64,000 nt of DNA from Pandoraea fibrosis (GTDB taxonomy: Bacteria > Pseudomonadota > Gammaproteobacteria > Burkholderiales > Burkholderiaceae): positions 1,984,001 to 2,048,000 of the forward strand of contig NZ_CP047385.1 of the NCBI RefSeq assembly GCF_000807775.2, in the 5' to 3' direction. Both the position numbers and the translations under genes were made by a program. Of this stretch, positions 28,145 through 37,835 are shown in pieces (positions within the stretch are counted from its first letter, which is position 1; every line of letters starts with the position of its first letter). The notes under the pieces were generated by a model, which saw only the letters and a list, made by a program, of their open reading frames with translations, had not been told where the DNA came from and did no database searches.

Positions 28145-28399
28145 GCGTCGGGTGCGAGTGGTCCGCAGCAAAGCCGGCCGCGCGATGGGGTAGGGCGCGG
28201 CGCAGACAGAGTCTAGCCGAAGGCCCGGGCGACGCGAAGAGGGGATACCGCCGGTTACATGCCGCACGCGGACGTGCTTGCCCGACGGTGCAGCGCCGGC
28301 GGTACTCATGAAGGGGCAAGTTTTCGGATCTGCCCGATCGGCTTTGCTACGGGGCATTTGTTATGCTTGCGAACAGACTCGCTCAGCCGCCACGCCCGC

Positions 28400-31300
28400 A
28401 TGCTCCACCTATTCTTTTCCAACCGGTTCACGACGCTCGAAGCCGCGCTGCTGCGCGATCTTGCCCAGGCGCCCGGCGGTGCCGGTGACGCCGGCAATCC
28501 CTTCGAGACGGAAACCATCGTCGTGCCAAGCGTGGCGGTGCGGCGCCGGCTCGAACTGGACTATGCCGATGTCTTCGGCGTGTGCGCCAATGTCCGTCTG
28601 ACCTATCTCGCCCAATGGCTGTGGGACATGGCGGGCAAATTGCTCACGGTGCCGGAGAGTTCGCCGTTTGCCCCGGATCGCCTGGTCTGGCCGCTGTATC
28701 AATGTCTGGCCCAGCCGTGGGGGGAGACGTCACCACGTCTCGCGGGCTATCTGGCCGGGGCGGACGACGTCATGCGCTTCGAACTGGCCGATCGTCTGGC
28801 GCACATTTACGACCAGTACCTGACCTACCGGCCGAACTGGCTCGAACGGTGGCAAGCCGGCGAAGTCATCGCCCCGGGCGCTGCGACAGGCTGGGGCGAG
28901 GTTCAGCGTGACGACGAGGCGTGGCAGAGCGCGTTGTGGCGGCAGGTGCTGGCGCATCTGGAGATTCGTGAGCGTCACCCGACCTTGCGCGCTATCGACC
29001 GGATCGAACAACTGACGCCTGAGACGGTGCCCGCCGGATGGCCATCGCGTGTTTCGGTGTTCGCGTTGTCGTCAATGCCGCCGCTGTCGATGGCGTTGCT
29101 CAAGGCGATGTCTCGCCTGATCGATGTCCACCTGTATGTCCTGAATCCATGCGAGAGCTACTGGTTCGACATCGTGCCGCCGTCGCGCCTGTCGTATCTG
29201 ACGCGTCGCGACGGGGCGGCGCACCGGGAGGTGGGGCATCCCTTGCTGGCCGAATGGGGGCGGCAGACGCAGTCGCATATCGACGCTCTGTATGCCGATC
29301 TGGCGCCACAGGCGGTGGAGGATCGGGCGCTGTTTCAGCCCAATCCTGCGCCAACGCTGCTCGCGGCCCTGCAAAACGGCATTCTCACGCTGGACGACGG
29401 CCGCTACGGTCTGCCCGAGGGTGTCGGTGCCGACGGTTCGGTGCAGGTGCATGTCTGTCATAGCCTCGCGCGTCAGATCGAAGTGCTGCACGACAGACTG
29501 CTCGCCTGCTTTGACGAGATTCCCGATCTGCGTCCCGACGATGTGCTGGTTACCGTGCCGGATCTGGGCAGGGCAGCACCGCTCATCGATGCCGTGTTCG
29601 GTACCGCAACGCCCCGCATCCCCTATCTGGTGACGGGGCTGCCGCCCACGCGGACCAATCCCGTGGCCCGCGCGTTTGCCTCGATTCTGGCGTTGCCGCA
29701 GCAGCGTGTTGCGGCGTCGAGTCTGGTGGAACTGGCGCGCACGGAGGCCGTCGCGCAGCGCTATGACCTCGGGGGTAACGTACTCGACGCCATTCAGAAC
29801 TGGTTGCACGCCGCAGGAGCCCGTCGTGGCTGGCGTGGCGATGCGCTGCTACGCCTCGACGGCCCGCGTGCGGGGACGTCGCCGGAAGGCGCCGCGGGCG
29901 TCCCATCCGCAGCGCCCGCGCTGGAGCGGCACACCCTGGGTGACGCCATGATGCGGTTGTTCCTCGGTTATGCACTGCCCGACGAGGCGATGCCCGTGGA
30001 CGACTGGCTTCCTGTCGGGGGGATCGAAGGTGGGCGCGCCGAATTGCTGGGACAGCTCGCCCGACTGGTCGACGACCTCGATGCGACCGCCGTGACCTTG
30101 CAGACCGAACGCACCGGGCTCGCGTGGCGCGATCAGTTGCTGGCCATGCTGGAGCAGTTTTTCTCGGACGAACCGCGTTTCGCCGACGACGTTGCGGAAG
30201 TGCGCATGGCCATCGAGCAGATCGGTTCGGCCATTGCCGACGGCGCGCCCGAGGTGCGAGTCCCTGTCGAGGTGGTGGCGCGCGTGCTGGCCGGTGCGCT
30301 CGACGATCCGACGCGCGGCGGTGTGCCGTCGGGCCGGGTGACGTTCGCGGCGATTCCGAGTTTGCGTCTGCTGCCGTACCGCGTGGTGTGCATGATCGGG
30401 ATGGACGACGGTGTATTGCCGGGGCGTGTGCGTGCCGACGAATTCGATCTGATGCGTGCACTGCCGCAGCGGGGGGATCGCCAGCGTCGCGACGACGAGC
30501 GCAATCTCTTTCTCGATCTCATGTTGAGCGCGCAAGATCGTTTTCTGATGACCTACACGGGGCGAAGCGTGCGCGATAACGCACCGTTGCCGCCCTCGAC
30601 GGCCGTGGACGAACTGCTCGACTTCACCGGGCAGTTGCTCGCGCCAGTATCGCAAGGGCACAGCCTCGACGAACAGCGCGAGGCACGGGAACGTCTCGTC
30701 GTGCAGCATCCGTTGCAGCCATTTTCTCCGGCCTATTTCGACGGGCACGATGCGTCTCTCTTCAGTTATGACGTGTCCAATGGCGAGGCGGCCCAACAGT
30801 TGGCGGACCAACTGGCGTCTCCCACCCCAGACACGCCTGCCGCCCCCTTCGTGCGCGAGCCGCTGCCTGCGGTCGTGCAAACCCATCTGACGCTCGACGA
30901 TCTGCTGCGCTTCTGGCGTCATCCGGGGCGAGGCTGGGCGCGCGACCGGTTGGGGCTGTCGCTTGGCGACATGCTCACAGAGGTGGAGGACGACGAACCT
31001 TTTGTGCTCGACTGGGCCGGTCGCGATGCATTGGCGGCGCGCTTGTTGCCACGGCTCCTGCGCGGTGACGGACGGGACAGGCACGCTCAAGTCGACGCCA
31101 TCGAGCGCATTGCGAATGTGAGCCACGAGTTACCGGGTGGGGCGACCGGCGCCGTCTGGCGGCGAAGGGAGTTGGGCGGCTTGCGGGCGCTGGCAACGCA
31201 GGTGCGAGAGGCGCAAGCCGAGGGCACACAGGAGCTTCTGGTCACACTGCCATTGAAACCCGCATTGCCGCCGTCATGGCGCGAGTCGACGGAGGCGATC

Positions 31301-31831
31301 TGGCACGGTGACGCGACCTTAACGGCGGACTGCCTGTTGCAGGGGCGTCTGGCGCCCGTGTCGCGTTACGGGTTGGTGATGTATCGATACGGCAGCATGC
31401 GTCCGAGCGATCTGCTGGCGGCGTGGCTGGCGCATCTCGCCCTTTGTGCGCATCTGCAGCAGCCCGAACATGCGGGGCTGGAGGTGGCGCCCAGAACGCT
31501 GTGGTACGGCGAAGACGAGACGTTTGCCTTGCGTCCGGTCGATGACGCGGCAACGCTGCTGGGGCAGTGGGTGGCGTTGTACCGGCTGGGACAGACCCGG
31601 CCGCTGCCGTTCTTCGCCCGCAGCGCCTGGAAGCTGGCGAGTACGGGCAAGCCCGGCGAAGCCGAGAGCGCGTGGCATGGTTCGGCCTTCGCGCGTGGCG
31701 ACGCGGACGACCCTTACACCCGATTGATCTGGCGCGGCGTTGACGACCCGCTCGCGTCGCCGTTCGACCTGCTCGCCAACACGATATTGGGTCCGGTGGT
31801 GCAACACCTTGAAATCGTGGAGGGCGCATGA
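28400..31831 (+). CDS. recC: Exodeoxyribonuclease V gamma subunit
   Basis: 1143 residues from ATG 28400 (MLHLFFSNRFTTLEAALLRDL); E. coli RecC has 1122. RecC recognises the Chi sequence and splits the duplex for the RecB and RecD motors. Recognisable stretches are VVPSVAVRRRLELDYADVFGVCANV near the N-terminus, YLVTGLPPTRTNPVARAF, and GRVTFAAIPSLRLLPYRVVCMIGMDDG, the degenerate helicase fold. It ends in an ATGA overlap with recB, so the three subunits are probably translated in a coupled way. The order recC-recB-recD, without ptrA, is the usual betaproteobacterial arrangement. Confidence 0.93.
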   Translation: MLHLFFSNRFTTLEAALLRDLAQAPGGAGDAGNPFETETIVVPSVAVRRRLELDYADVFGVCANVRLTYLAQWLWDMAGKLLTVPESSPFAPDRLVWPLYQCLAQPWGETSPRLAGYLAGADDVMRFELADRLAHIYDQYLTYRPNWLERWQAGEVIAPGAATGWGEVQRDDEAWQSALWRQVLAHLEIRERHPTLRAIDRIEQLTPETVPAGWPSRVSVFALSSMPPLSMALLKAMSRLIDVHLYVLNPCESYWFDIVPPSRLSYLTRRDGAAHREVGHPLLAEWGRQTQSHIDALYADLAPQAVEDRALFQPNPAPTLLAALQNGILTLDDGRYGLPEGVGADGSVQVHVCHSLARQIEVLHDRLLACFDEIPDLRPDDVLVTVPDLGRAAPLIDAVFGTATPRIPYLVTGLPPTRTNPVARAFASILALPQQRVAASSLVELARTEAVAQRYDLGGNVLDAIQNWLHAAGARRGWRGDALLRLDGPRAGTSPEGAAGVPSAAPALERHTLGDAMMRLFLGYALPDEAMPVDDWLPVGGIEGGRAELLGQLARLVDDLDATAVTLQTERTGLAWRDQLLAMLEQFFSDEPRFADDVAEVRMAIEQIGSAIADGAPEVRVPVEVVARVLAGALDDPTRGGVPSGRVTFAAIPSLRLLPYRVVCMIGMDDGVLPGRVRADEFDLMRALPQRGDRQRRDDERNLFLDLMLSAQDRFLMTYTGRSVRDNAPLPPSTAVDELLDFTGQLLAPVSQGHSLDEQREARERLVVQHPLQPFSPAYFDGHDASLFSYDVSNGEAAQQLADQLASPTPDTPAAPFVREPLPAVVQTHLTLDDLLRFWRHPGRGWARDRLGLSLGDMLTEVEDDEPFVLDWAGRDALAARLLPRLLRGDGRDRHAQVDAIERIANVSHELPGGATGAVWRRRELGGLRALATQVREAQAEGTQELLVTLPLKPALPPSWRESTEAIWHGDATLTADCLLQGRLAPVSRYGLVMYRYGSMRPSDLLAAWLAHLALCAHLQQPEHAGLEVAPRTLWYGEDETFALRPVDDAATLLGQWVALYRLGQTRPLPFFARSAWKLASTGKPGEAESAWHGSAFARGDADDPYTRLIWRGVDDPLASPFDLLANTILGPVVQHLEIVEGA

Positions 31832-34800
31832 CCCGGCTCATCGACCTCGACGTCTTCAGTTGCGATCTCGATGGCGTTTGTCTCATCGAGGCGTCGGCCG
31901 GTACCGGCAAGACCTGGAACATCTGCGCACTGTATGTCCGCTTGCTGCTGGAGAAGCAACTGACGGTTGAGCAGATTCTCGTCGTCACCTTTACCAATGC
32001 TGCGACTGCCGAGTTGCGCGAGCGCATTCGCGGGCGCCTGGCCGGGCTGGTCGCCGCGATGGCGCCGGTCTTCGAGGCGGATGACGAAACGAGCGGCGAA
32101 GCGCAAGACGAAGAAGACGCGTTCCCCGACTTCGATCCCGACGCCAGCGACGACCCGCTGTTCAACGTGATGATCGCGGGGTTGATCGAGCGTGGCGAGA
32201 TGACGCCGAAGGCCATTCGCGACTGTCTGCAAACGGCGTTGCGTGCATTCGATCAGGCATCGATCCATACGATCCACGGATTCTGCCAACGGGCGCTCGC
32301 AGAGGTGCCGTTTGCTGCCGGCTTGCCGTTCGCTTACGAACTGGTACCGGATGACAACGGTGTGCGTCACGATCTTGCGGTCGAATTCTGGCGTCGCGTC
32401 GTCGAACCGATGGCGGCGCAGGACGACGGTTTCGCCGCGTGGCTCGTCGATCGCAAGCGTTCGCCGGGCACGCTCACGGACCAGTTGGCGCGTCGTTTGA
32501 AGAAACCGATGTCGGCGCTGCGCTGGCCGCCGGCGGTGGAAGCACACGCGCAGACTTCACCCGATTCGGCGTTGCTCTCGACGTATGCGGCGGCGGCCGA
32601 ATGCTGGGAAGCCGAAGCTTCGGCGATTGCCGATCTGATGCGCGTGGCATTGCCGTCGTACAAGAAGAACATCTATCACGAGACCTCGCTTGCTCAAGCG
32701 GTGTCGGCGTGGCAACGGTATCTGGGCGCGAGCGACGCCGGTGCGCTGCTCAGTCCGAAAGCGGAGTTGCTCACGACCACGCGTCTGGCCAAGGACATCA
32801 AGAAGGGCGAGACGCCGCCCGACCACCGGTTCTTCGGCATGGCCGACGTTCTCGTGCGCGCGCGTGCCGAGGCCGACGAGCGCTACGCAATGCAGTGGCT
32901 GCGGATTCTGCGTGAGTGGCTGGGACAAGCCCCCGATCAACTGGCGCTTCGAAAACGTGAGTTGCGCGTGGTGTCGTTCGACGACCTGCTGGGCAATATC
33001 GCGCGTGCCCTGACTCAGCATCCCGATCTGGCCGATGCCTTGCGCACGCGTTATCCCTGTGCACTGATCGACGAGTTTCAGGATACCGACCCGCTGCAAT
33101 TCGCCATCTTCAACGCTGTGTATGGTGCGCGCGAAGCCGCTGCACCGGATGAGACGCCGGGGCCGATGTTCATGGTCGGCGATCCGAAGCAGGCCATTTA
33201 CAGTTTCCGGGCGGCGGATCTCCATACCTATCTGGCGGCGCGCGAAAACGCCGACGCGGCGTACACGCTCGCTGTCAATCAACGTTCCACGCCGGCCATC
33301 ATCGAGGCGGGCAATCGTCTGTTTGGGGCCAACGACCGGGCGTTCGTGCTCGAAGGGCTTGAGTATCCGCCGGTGCGTCCGGGGGCACGGCGGCGTCCGC
33401 CATTGTCGGATGTGCGCGAAGTGGCCGACTTTACCGTCTGGTGGTTGCCGGACGACGATGAACCGCTGTCGAAAGACGAGGCACAACAGGCTTGCGCCCG
33501 TGCCACGGCTGCCGAGGTGGCGCGCTTGCTGGCCGGCGCATCGCACGGCGAGGTGCGGGTCGGGGAGCGGCCGCTTGCCCCGGCAGATATTGCAGTGATC
33601 GTGCAGACGCACCGGCAGGGCGCGTTGATGAAAGCGATGCTCGCGGAACATGCGGTGGGGAGTGTGGAGCTCACGCAAGACTCGGTGTTTGCGAGCGAGG
33701 AAGCCGAAACGCTGTTGCGGGTATTACGTGCGGTGGAGTCGCCCGGCGATGTGCGCGCGTTGCGGGCGGCGCTTGCCACCGAATTGTTCGGGCTCGACGC
33801 CACGGCCCTGTATCGCATGCAGACCAGCGAGGCTTCCGATGCGGAAGCGATTGCGTGGATCGAGCGGTTACAGCGCTATCGTCAATTGTGGATCGACCGC
33901 GGCTTCTCGGCCATGTGGCGCACGCTCATGCGCGAGTTGGGGCTGGCGGCGCGTCTGGTGGCACAGTCGGGCGGCGAGCGGCGTCTGACGAACTTCATGC
34001 ATCTCGCGGAGCTTGCCCAATCGCGCTGGGCGGAGCAACCGGGCATGCCTGCGTTGCTGCGCTGGCTGGCGTCGCAGCGCAACGCCAGTGGCGGCGAGGA
34101 AGCGCAGTTGCGTCTGGAGTCGGACCAGAATCTGGTGCAGATCGTGACCGTGCATAAGTCGAAGGGGCTCGAGTACGGTGTGGTCTTCTGCCCATTCCTG
34201 TGGGATGGGGCCGTGCGCGATGGCGGCAGCCTCGAGGGTCTCGAATACCATGACGGTCCCACGGCAGTGATCGATTTCACCGATGCGGCTGCCAAGGGCT
34301 CCGCGGCGGCAGCGGCGTTACGCCAGGAGCAGTCGGCGGAGCAGGCACGGTTGCTGTACGTTGCACTCACGCGTGCGGTCTATCGATGCTATCTGGCGGC
34401 GGGGATTTACACATCGCGCCGGAGCGTGAAAGAGGCGTGCGGCGGCATGTTGAACTGGCTGGCCGCCGGGCAGGGCATACCGTTCGATGCGTGGACGACG
34501 TCGACGGTCGATACCGATGAGCGGGTCGCGACGATTCGCGCGGCATGGAACGCGCTCGTTGGTGGCCCGTTGGCGGTCGTGCCGCTACCGACAGGTGACG
34601 CGCTCGATGCCGGAACACGCGTTGCCCACGAGGCCGCCCCTGAAATCACCACGCGAGCCAGTACACGAGCTTTGCGCGAAGTCTGGCGCATTGGCAGCTT
34701 TTCGGGGCTGCTGGCGGGGATGCACGCGGGGCCACAATTGGGCGGGGGGCAGTTGAGTGCGCCGGAGCGCACGCGTCCCGACTACGATGCGCAAGCGAAT

Positions 34801-35670
34801 GCCGGTCCGACGTTCGCGTTGCCACCGCAGAGCGACGATACCTGGCCACCGTTCGACGATATTCTTCGTTTCCCACGTGGGCCGGCCGCTGGTGAGAGTC
34901 TGCACCGTGTGTTCGAGCTTGCCGATTTCCAATCGCGCGCGCAGTGGCCGCACGCGGTCTCGCGCGCCTTGCGGGAACGTCCGCCGGGGCGAGGAGCCGA
35001 GCAGAACGATACCTGGCGAGCCATGATGATGAACATGCTGGCCGACACGCTCGCGACGCCATTGCGTCCCGGCATGCAGTTGGCCGATGTCGCCCTGACG
35101 GAGCGGCTCACCGAAATGGAGTTCACGTATCCGGCCGATGCCGTGTCGCTCGATGCGTTGCGTGGCTTGTTACGTCAGTTCGGATACCCGGACTTGCCGC
35201 TCGACGCCACGGTGCTGCGTGGCTACCTCAAAGGCTTCATCGATCTGGTATTCCGGCATGGCGGCCAATGGTGGATTCTCGACTGGAAGTCGAATTACCT
35301 CGGCACGGCGCCGGAGAACTACGGCGCAGATGGCCTGCGCGAAGCGATGGCCGAGCACGGCTATCACCTGCAATATCTGCTCTACACCCTGGCGTTGCAC
35401 CGCTATTTGCAACGACGTATGACGAACTACGATTACGAACGAGATATGGGCGGCAGCCTCTATCTCTTTATCCGGGGCGTTCGACCCGACTGGGCGAGTG
35501 CGCATCTCGCCGGTGACGATGTTCCGGGCGTGTTTTTCGACAAGCCGTCGCGCGAGATGGTCGACGCGCTCGACCGGCTATTCGCGGCGGGCGAAAATGC
35601 GGCACTGGCGCAAGCCCTGTCGCTGGACGCGCCCAGCGGCGACGCGTCGCCCGGCGGGGAGGGCGCATGA
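31828..35670 (+). CDS. recB: Exodeoxyribonuclease V beta subunit
   Basis: 1280 residues (E. coli 1180). An SF1A 3'-5' helicase with C-terminal nuclease: Walker A in EASAGTGKTWN near residue 30, VVTFTNAATAELRERI (motif Ia), ALIDEFQDTDPLQF (Walker B, motif II), FMVGDPKQAIYSFRAAD (motif III), VTVHKSKGLEYGVVFCPF (motif V) and LLYVALTRAVYRCYL (motif VI). The nuclease site is near the C-terminus in FIDLVFRHGGQWWILDWKSNYLG, with the catalytic Asp and Lys. It overlaps recC and recD by 4 bases each. RecBCD repairs double-strand breaks and degrades foreign linear DNA. Confidence 0.95.
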   Translation: MTRLIDLDVFSCDLDGVCLIEASAGTGKTWNICALYVRLLLEKQLTVEQILVVTFTNAATAELRERIRGRLAGLVAAMAPVFEADDETSGEAQDEEDAFPDFDPDASDDPLFNVMIAGLIERGEMTPKAIRDCLQTALRAFDQASIHTIHGFCQRALAEVPFAAGLPFAYELVPDDNGVRHDLAVEFWRRVVEPMAAQDDGFAAWLVDRKRSPGTLTDQLARRLKKPMSALRWPPAVEAHAQTSPDSALLSTYAAAAECWEAEASAIADLMRVALPSYKKNIYHETSLAQAVSAWQRYLGASDAGALLSPKAELLTTTRLAKDIKKGETPPDHRFFGMADVLVRARAEADERYAMQWLRILREWLGQAPDQLALRKRELRVVSFDDLLGNIARALTQHPDLADALRTRYPCALIDEFQDTDPLQFAIFNAVYGAREAAAPDETPGPMFMVGDPKQAIYSFRAADLHTYLAARENADAAYTLAVNQRSTPAIIEAGNRLFGANDRAFVLEGLEYPPVRPGARRRPPLSDVREVADFTVWWLPDDDEPLSKDEAQQACARATAAEVARLLAGASHGEVRVGERPLAPADIAVIVQTHRQGALMKAMLAEHAVGSVELTQDSVFASEEAETLLRVLRAVESPGDVRALRAALATELFGLDATALYRMQTSEASDAEAIAWIERLQRYRQLWIDRGFSAMWRTLMRELGLAARLVAQSGGERRLTNFMHLAELAQSRWAEQPGMPALLRWLASQRNASGGEEAQLRLESDQNLVQIVTVHKSKGLEYGVVFCPFLWDGAVRDGGSLEGLEYHDGPTAVIDFTDAAAKGSAAAAALRQEQSAEQARLLYVALTRAVYRCYLAAGIYTSRRSVKEACGGMLNWLAAGQGIPFDAWTTSTVDTDERVATIRAAWNALVGGPLAVVPLPTGDALDAGTRVAHEAAPEITTRASTRALREVWRIGSFSGLLAGMHAGPQLGGGQLSAPERTRPDYDAQANAGPTFALPPQSDDTWPPFDDILRFPRGPAAGESLHRVFELADFQSRAQWPHAVSRALRERPPGRGAEQNDTWRAMMMNMLADTLATPLRPGMQLADVALTERLTEMEFTYPADAVSLDALRGLLRQFGYPDLPLDATVLRGYLKGFIDLVFRHGGQWWILDWKSNYLGTAPENYGADGLREAMAEHGYHLQYLLYTLALHRYLQRRMTNYDYERDMGGSLYLFIRGVRPDWASAHLAGDDVPGVFFDKPSREMVDALDRLFAAGENAALAQALSLDAPSGDASPGGEGA

Positions 35671-37835
35671 GCGATAGTCGCCTGATGAACGAGTCCCCCG
35701 GTGCCGCGCCGACTGACAGCGGCGTGACGCGGCTGGCGCAGGGGTTCGCGCGCCGCATGGCGTTGCTTGCCCGCGGGCACGGCGCGGATGACGTGACGTG
35801 CCGCTATGTCTGGCGTGCGTCGCTCGCCGTGAGTCTGGCCACGGCCGAAGGTCACGTTTGCGTACCGCTCGAGCATCTGCTCGACACGCAGGCCAGTGGC
35901 GAACTGTTTCCCGGCGACGCACCTGCGCTATCCGTTTGGCGCGATGCGCTTTTCGCCAGCGGCTTGTGCGCTCCCGCCAGTCTCGCGATCGCGTTGACGG
36001 GCGACGCGCAAGCCGACGCTTTTCCGTTGCTGCTCGACGATCGGGACCGGCTCTATCTGGCCCGCTACTACGGCTATGAAGCGCGTCTCGCGGCCGCACT
36101 CGGACGCAAGTTGTCGTTGAGCGCCCAGACGCCGGTGACGTCCGAAGACCGCGCGCGTTTGCGACGCTACTTCGGCGAGGGCGTGCTTGTCTCGCCGGAC
36201 GGACAGCCCGAACCCAACTGGCAGATGGCCGCCGCAGCGCTCGCGTTGCAACGCTCGCTGGTCGTGCTCAGCGGCGGCCCGGGCACGGGCAAGACCACCA
36301 CTGTCGTGGGATTGCTCGCGTGTCTGCTCGAGCGCGATGCCAATCTTCGGGTGGCGCTCGCTGCGCCCACCGGTAAGGCGGCGCAGCGCATGCAAGAGGC
36401 GTTGACGGCGCGGCAGGACCTCCCGGAAACGGTACGGCAGGCGTTGCCCGACGCGGCGGTGACGCTACACCGGCTGCTTGGCGTTTTGCCCGAGTCGGCG
36501 GAGCAGGTTGGCCGCCGCTTTCGTCACCATGCGGGGAACCCGCTGCCCTACGATCTGATCGTCGTGGACGAAGCATCGATGATCGATTTGTCGATGGCCA
36601 CACAGTTACTCGAAGCCGTGCCCGAAGGCGCACGTCTGATCCTGTTGGGCGACAAGGACCAACTGGCTGCGGTGGAAGCGGGTGCCGTGTTCGGGGAGTT
36701 GAGTGCGCAACGCGTATTTTCACCGGACATGCGCTTGCGCTTGTTGTCCGCCCTTGGCTGGCCTGCGGACACTCCGCCTCAGTCGGGGCCGCTGGCTGTC
36801 AATGTCAACCGCAACTCAGGGGATACGCAAGGGAATGTGAAAGGAAGCGCGCGAGTGTCGCAAGGGCTGGAAGACGCCGTGGTGTGGCTTGAGCGGACCT
36901 ATCGCTTTGGAGCGCATTCGGCGATTGGCCGACTTGCCACTGCCATCAAGGCAGGCAAGGTCATCGAGGCCCGCAAGGAATTCACGATTCCCGATCCCCT
37001 CGATAACGCGCACGATGTGCACGCTTCTTTCGTCGGTTCAACGGCGAAACGCGGGCGGGAAGCGGGCCATGAGACAGTCGGTGCAGACCGAGTGATGCTC
37101 AGCGAAGATGGCGGCATACAGTTGTCGCCGGTCAATCTGAATGCGCTGGCCGACGGCTACTCGGCGTACCTCGACGCGCTGGCCGAAGCGATGACGACGA
37201 TTGGGCAGCTCGGCGACCCGGCGGCGGCCACCACGGCCGACATTGCCATGGTCGCGCAACCGGTATTCGCGGCGTTCGGTCAATTCCGCGTGTTGTGCGC
37301 AACGCGGGGCGGTCGGCGCGGCGTCGAGTTTCTCGGCGCGCAACTCACGGCAGTGCTGGCGCGTCGCGCCGGAGTTGCGCTTGGCGCGGGCGGCGGTGCG
37401 TGGTTTGCCGGGCGTCCGGTGTTGGTCACACAGAATGAGTACGCGCTGAATCTGTTCAACGGCGATATCGGTATCGCGTTGCCCCTCGGTCCGTCCGGCA
37501 CGCTGCGCGTGGCATTTGCGACGCCGGATGGCGGATATCGCCTCTATTCGCCGGCGAGCCTGCCGGCGCATGAAACCGCGTTCGCCATGACCATTCACAA
37601 ATCTCAGGGATCGGAGTTCGACCGCGTGGCGATGGTGCTGCCGGAGCAGTCGAGCCGTGTGTTGTCGCGCGAGCTGATCTACACGGGGGTGACGCGGGCG
37701 CGTCGTCAGGCATGGCTGTACGCGCCGTGGCAAGTGATTGCGTCGGCCATCGCGCGCCCGACGCAGCGCGATGGCGGGTTGACCGACCGATTGCGGGAGG
37801 TGCTGGCTACGACTCGGGATTCGACGCTGCGCTAG
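35667..37835 (+). CDS. recD: Exodeoxyribonuclease V alpha subunit
   Basis: 722 residues, SF1B 5'-3' helicase. Walker A is VVLSGGPGTGKTTTVVGLLA (about residue 205), Walker B is LIVVDEASMIDLSMATQLLEA, then ARLILLGDKDQLAAVEAGA (motif III) and TIHKSQGSEFDRVAMVLPE (motif V) with LIYTGVTRARRQ (VI). It is about 110 residues longer than E. coli RecD (608). Part of the excess lies between about residues 350 and 400 (after VFSPDMRLRLL), a region with little family resemblance and rich in Asn, Gly and Ser. The C-terminus overlaps the convergent CBS-domain gene by 29 bases. Confidence 0.93.
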   Translation: MSDSRLMNESPGAAPTDSGVTRLAQGFARRMALLARGHGADDVTCRYVWRASLAVSLATAEGHVCVPLEHLLDTQASGELFPGDAPALSVWRDALFASGLCAPASLAIALTGDAQADAFPLLLDDRDRLYLARYYGYEARLAAALGRKLSLSAQTPVTSEDRARLRRYFGEGVLVSPDGQPEPNWQMAAAALALQRSLVVLSGGPGTGKTTTVVGLLACLLERDANLRVALAAPTGKAAQRMQEALTARQDLPETVRQALPDAAVTLHRLLGVLPESAEQVGRRFRHHAGNPLPYDLIVVDEASMIDLSMATQLLEAVPEGARLILLGDKDQLAAVEAGAVFGELSAQRVFSPDMRLRLLSALGWPADTPPQSGPLAVNVNRNSGDTQGNVKGSARVSQGLEDAVVWLERTYRFGAHSAIGRLATAIKAGKVIEARKEFTIPDPLDNAHDVHASFVGSTAKRGREAGHETVGADRVMLSEDGGIQLSPVNLNALADGYSAYLDALAEAMTTIGQLGDPAAATTADIAMVAQPVFAAFGQFRVLCATRGGRRGVEFLGAQLTAVLARRAGVALGAGGGAWFAGRPVLVTQNEYALNLFNGDIGIALPLGPSGTLRVAFATPDGGYRLYSPASLPAHETAFAMTIHKSQGSEFDRVAMVLPEQSSRVLSRELIYTGVTRARRQAWLYAPWQVIASAIARPTQRDGGLTDRLREVLATTRDSTLR

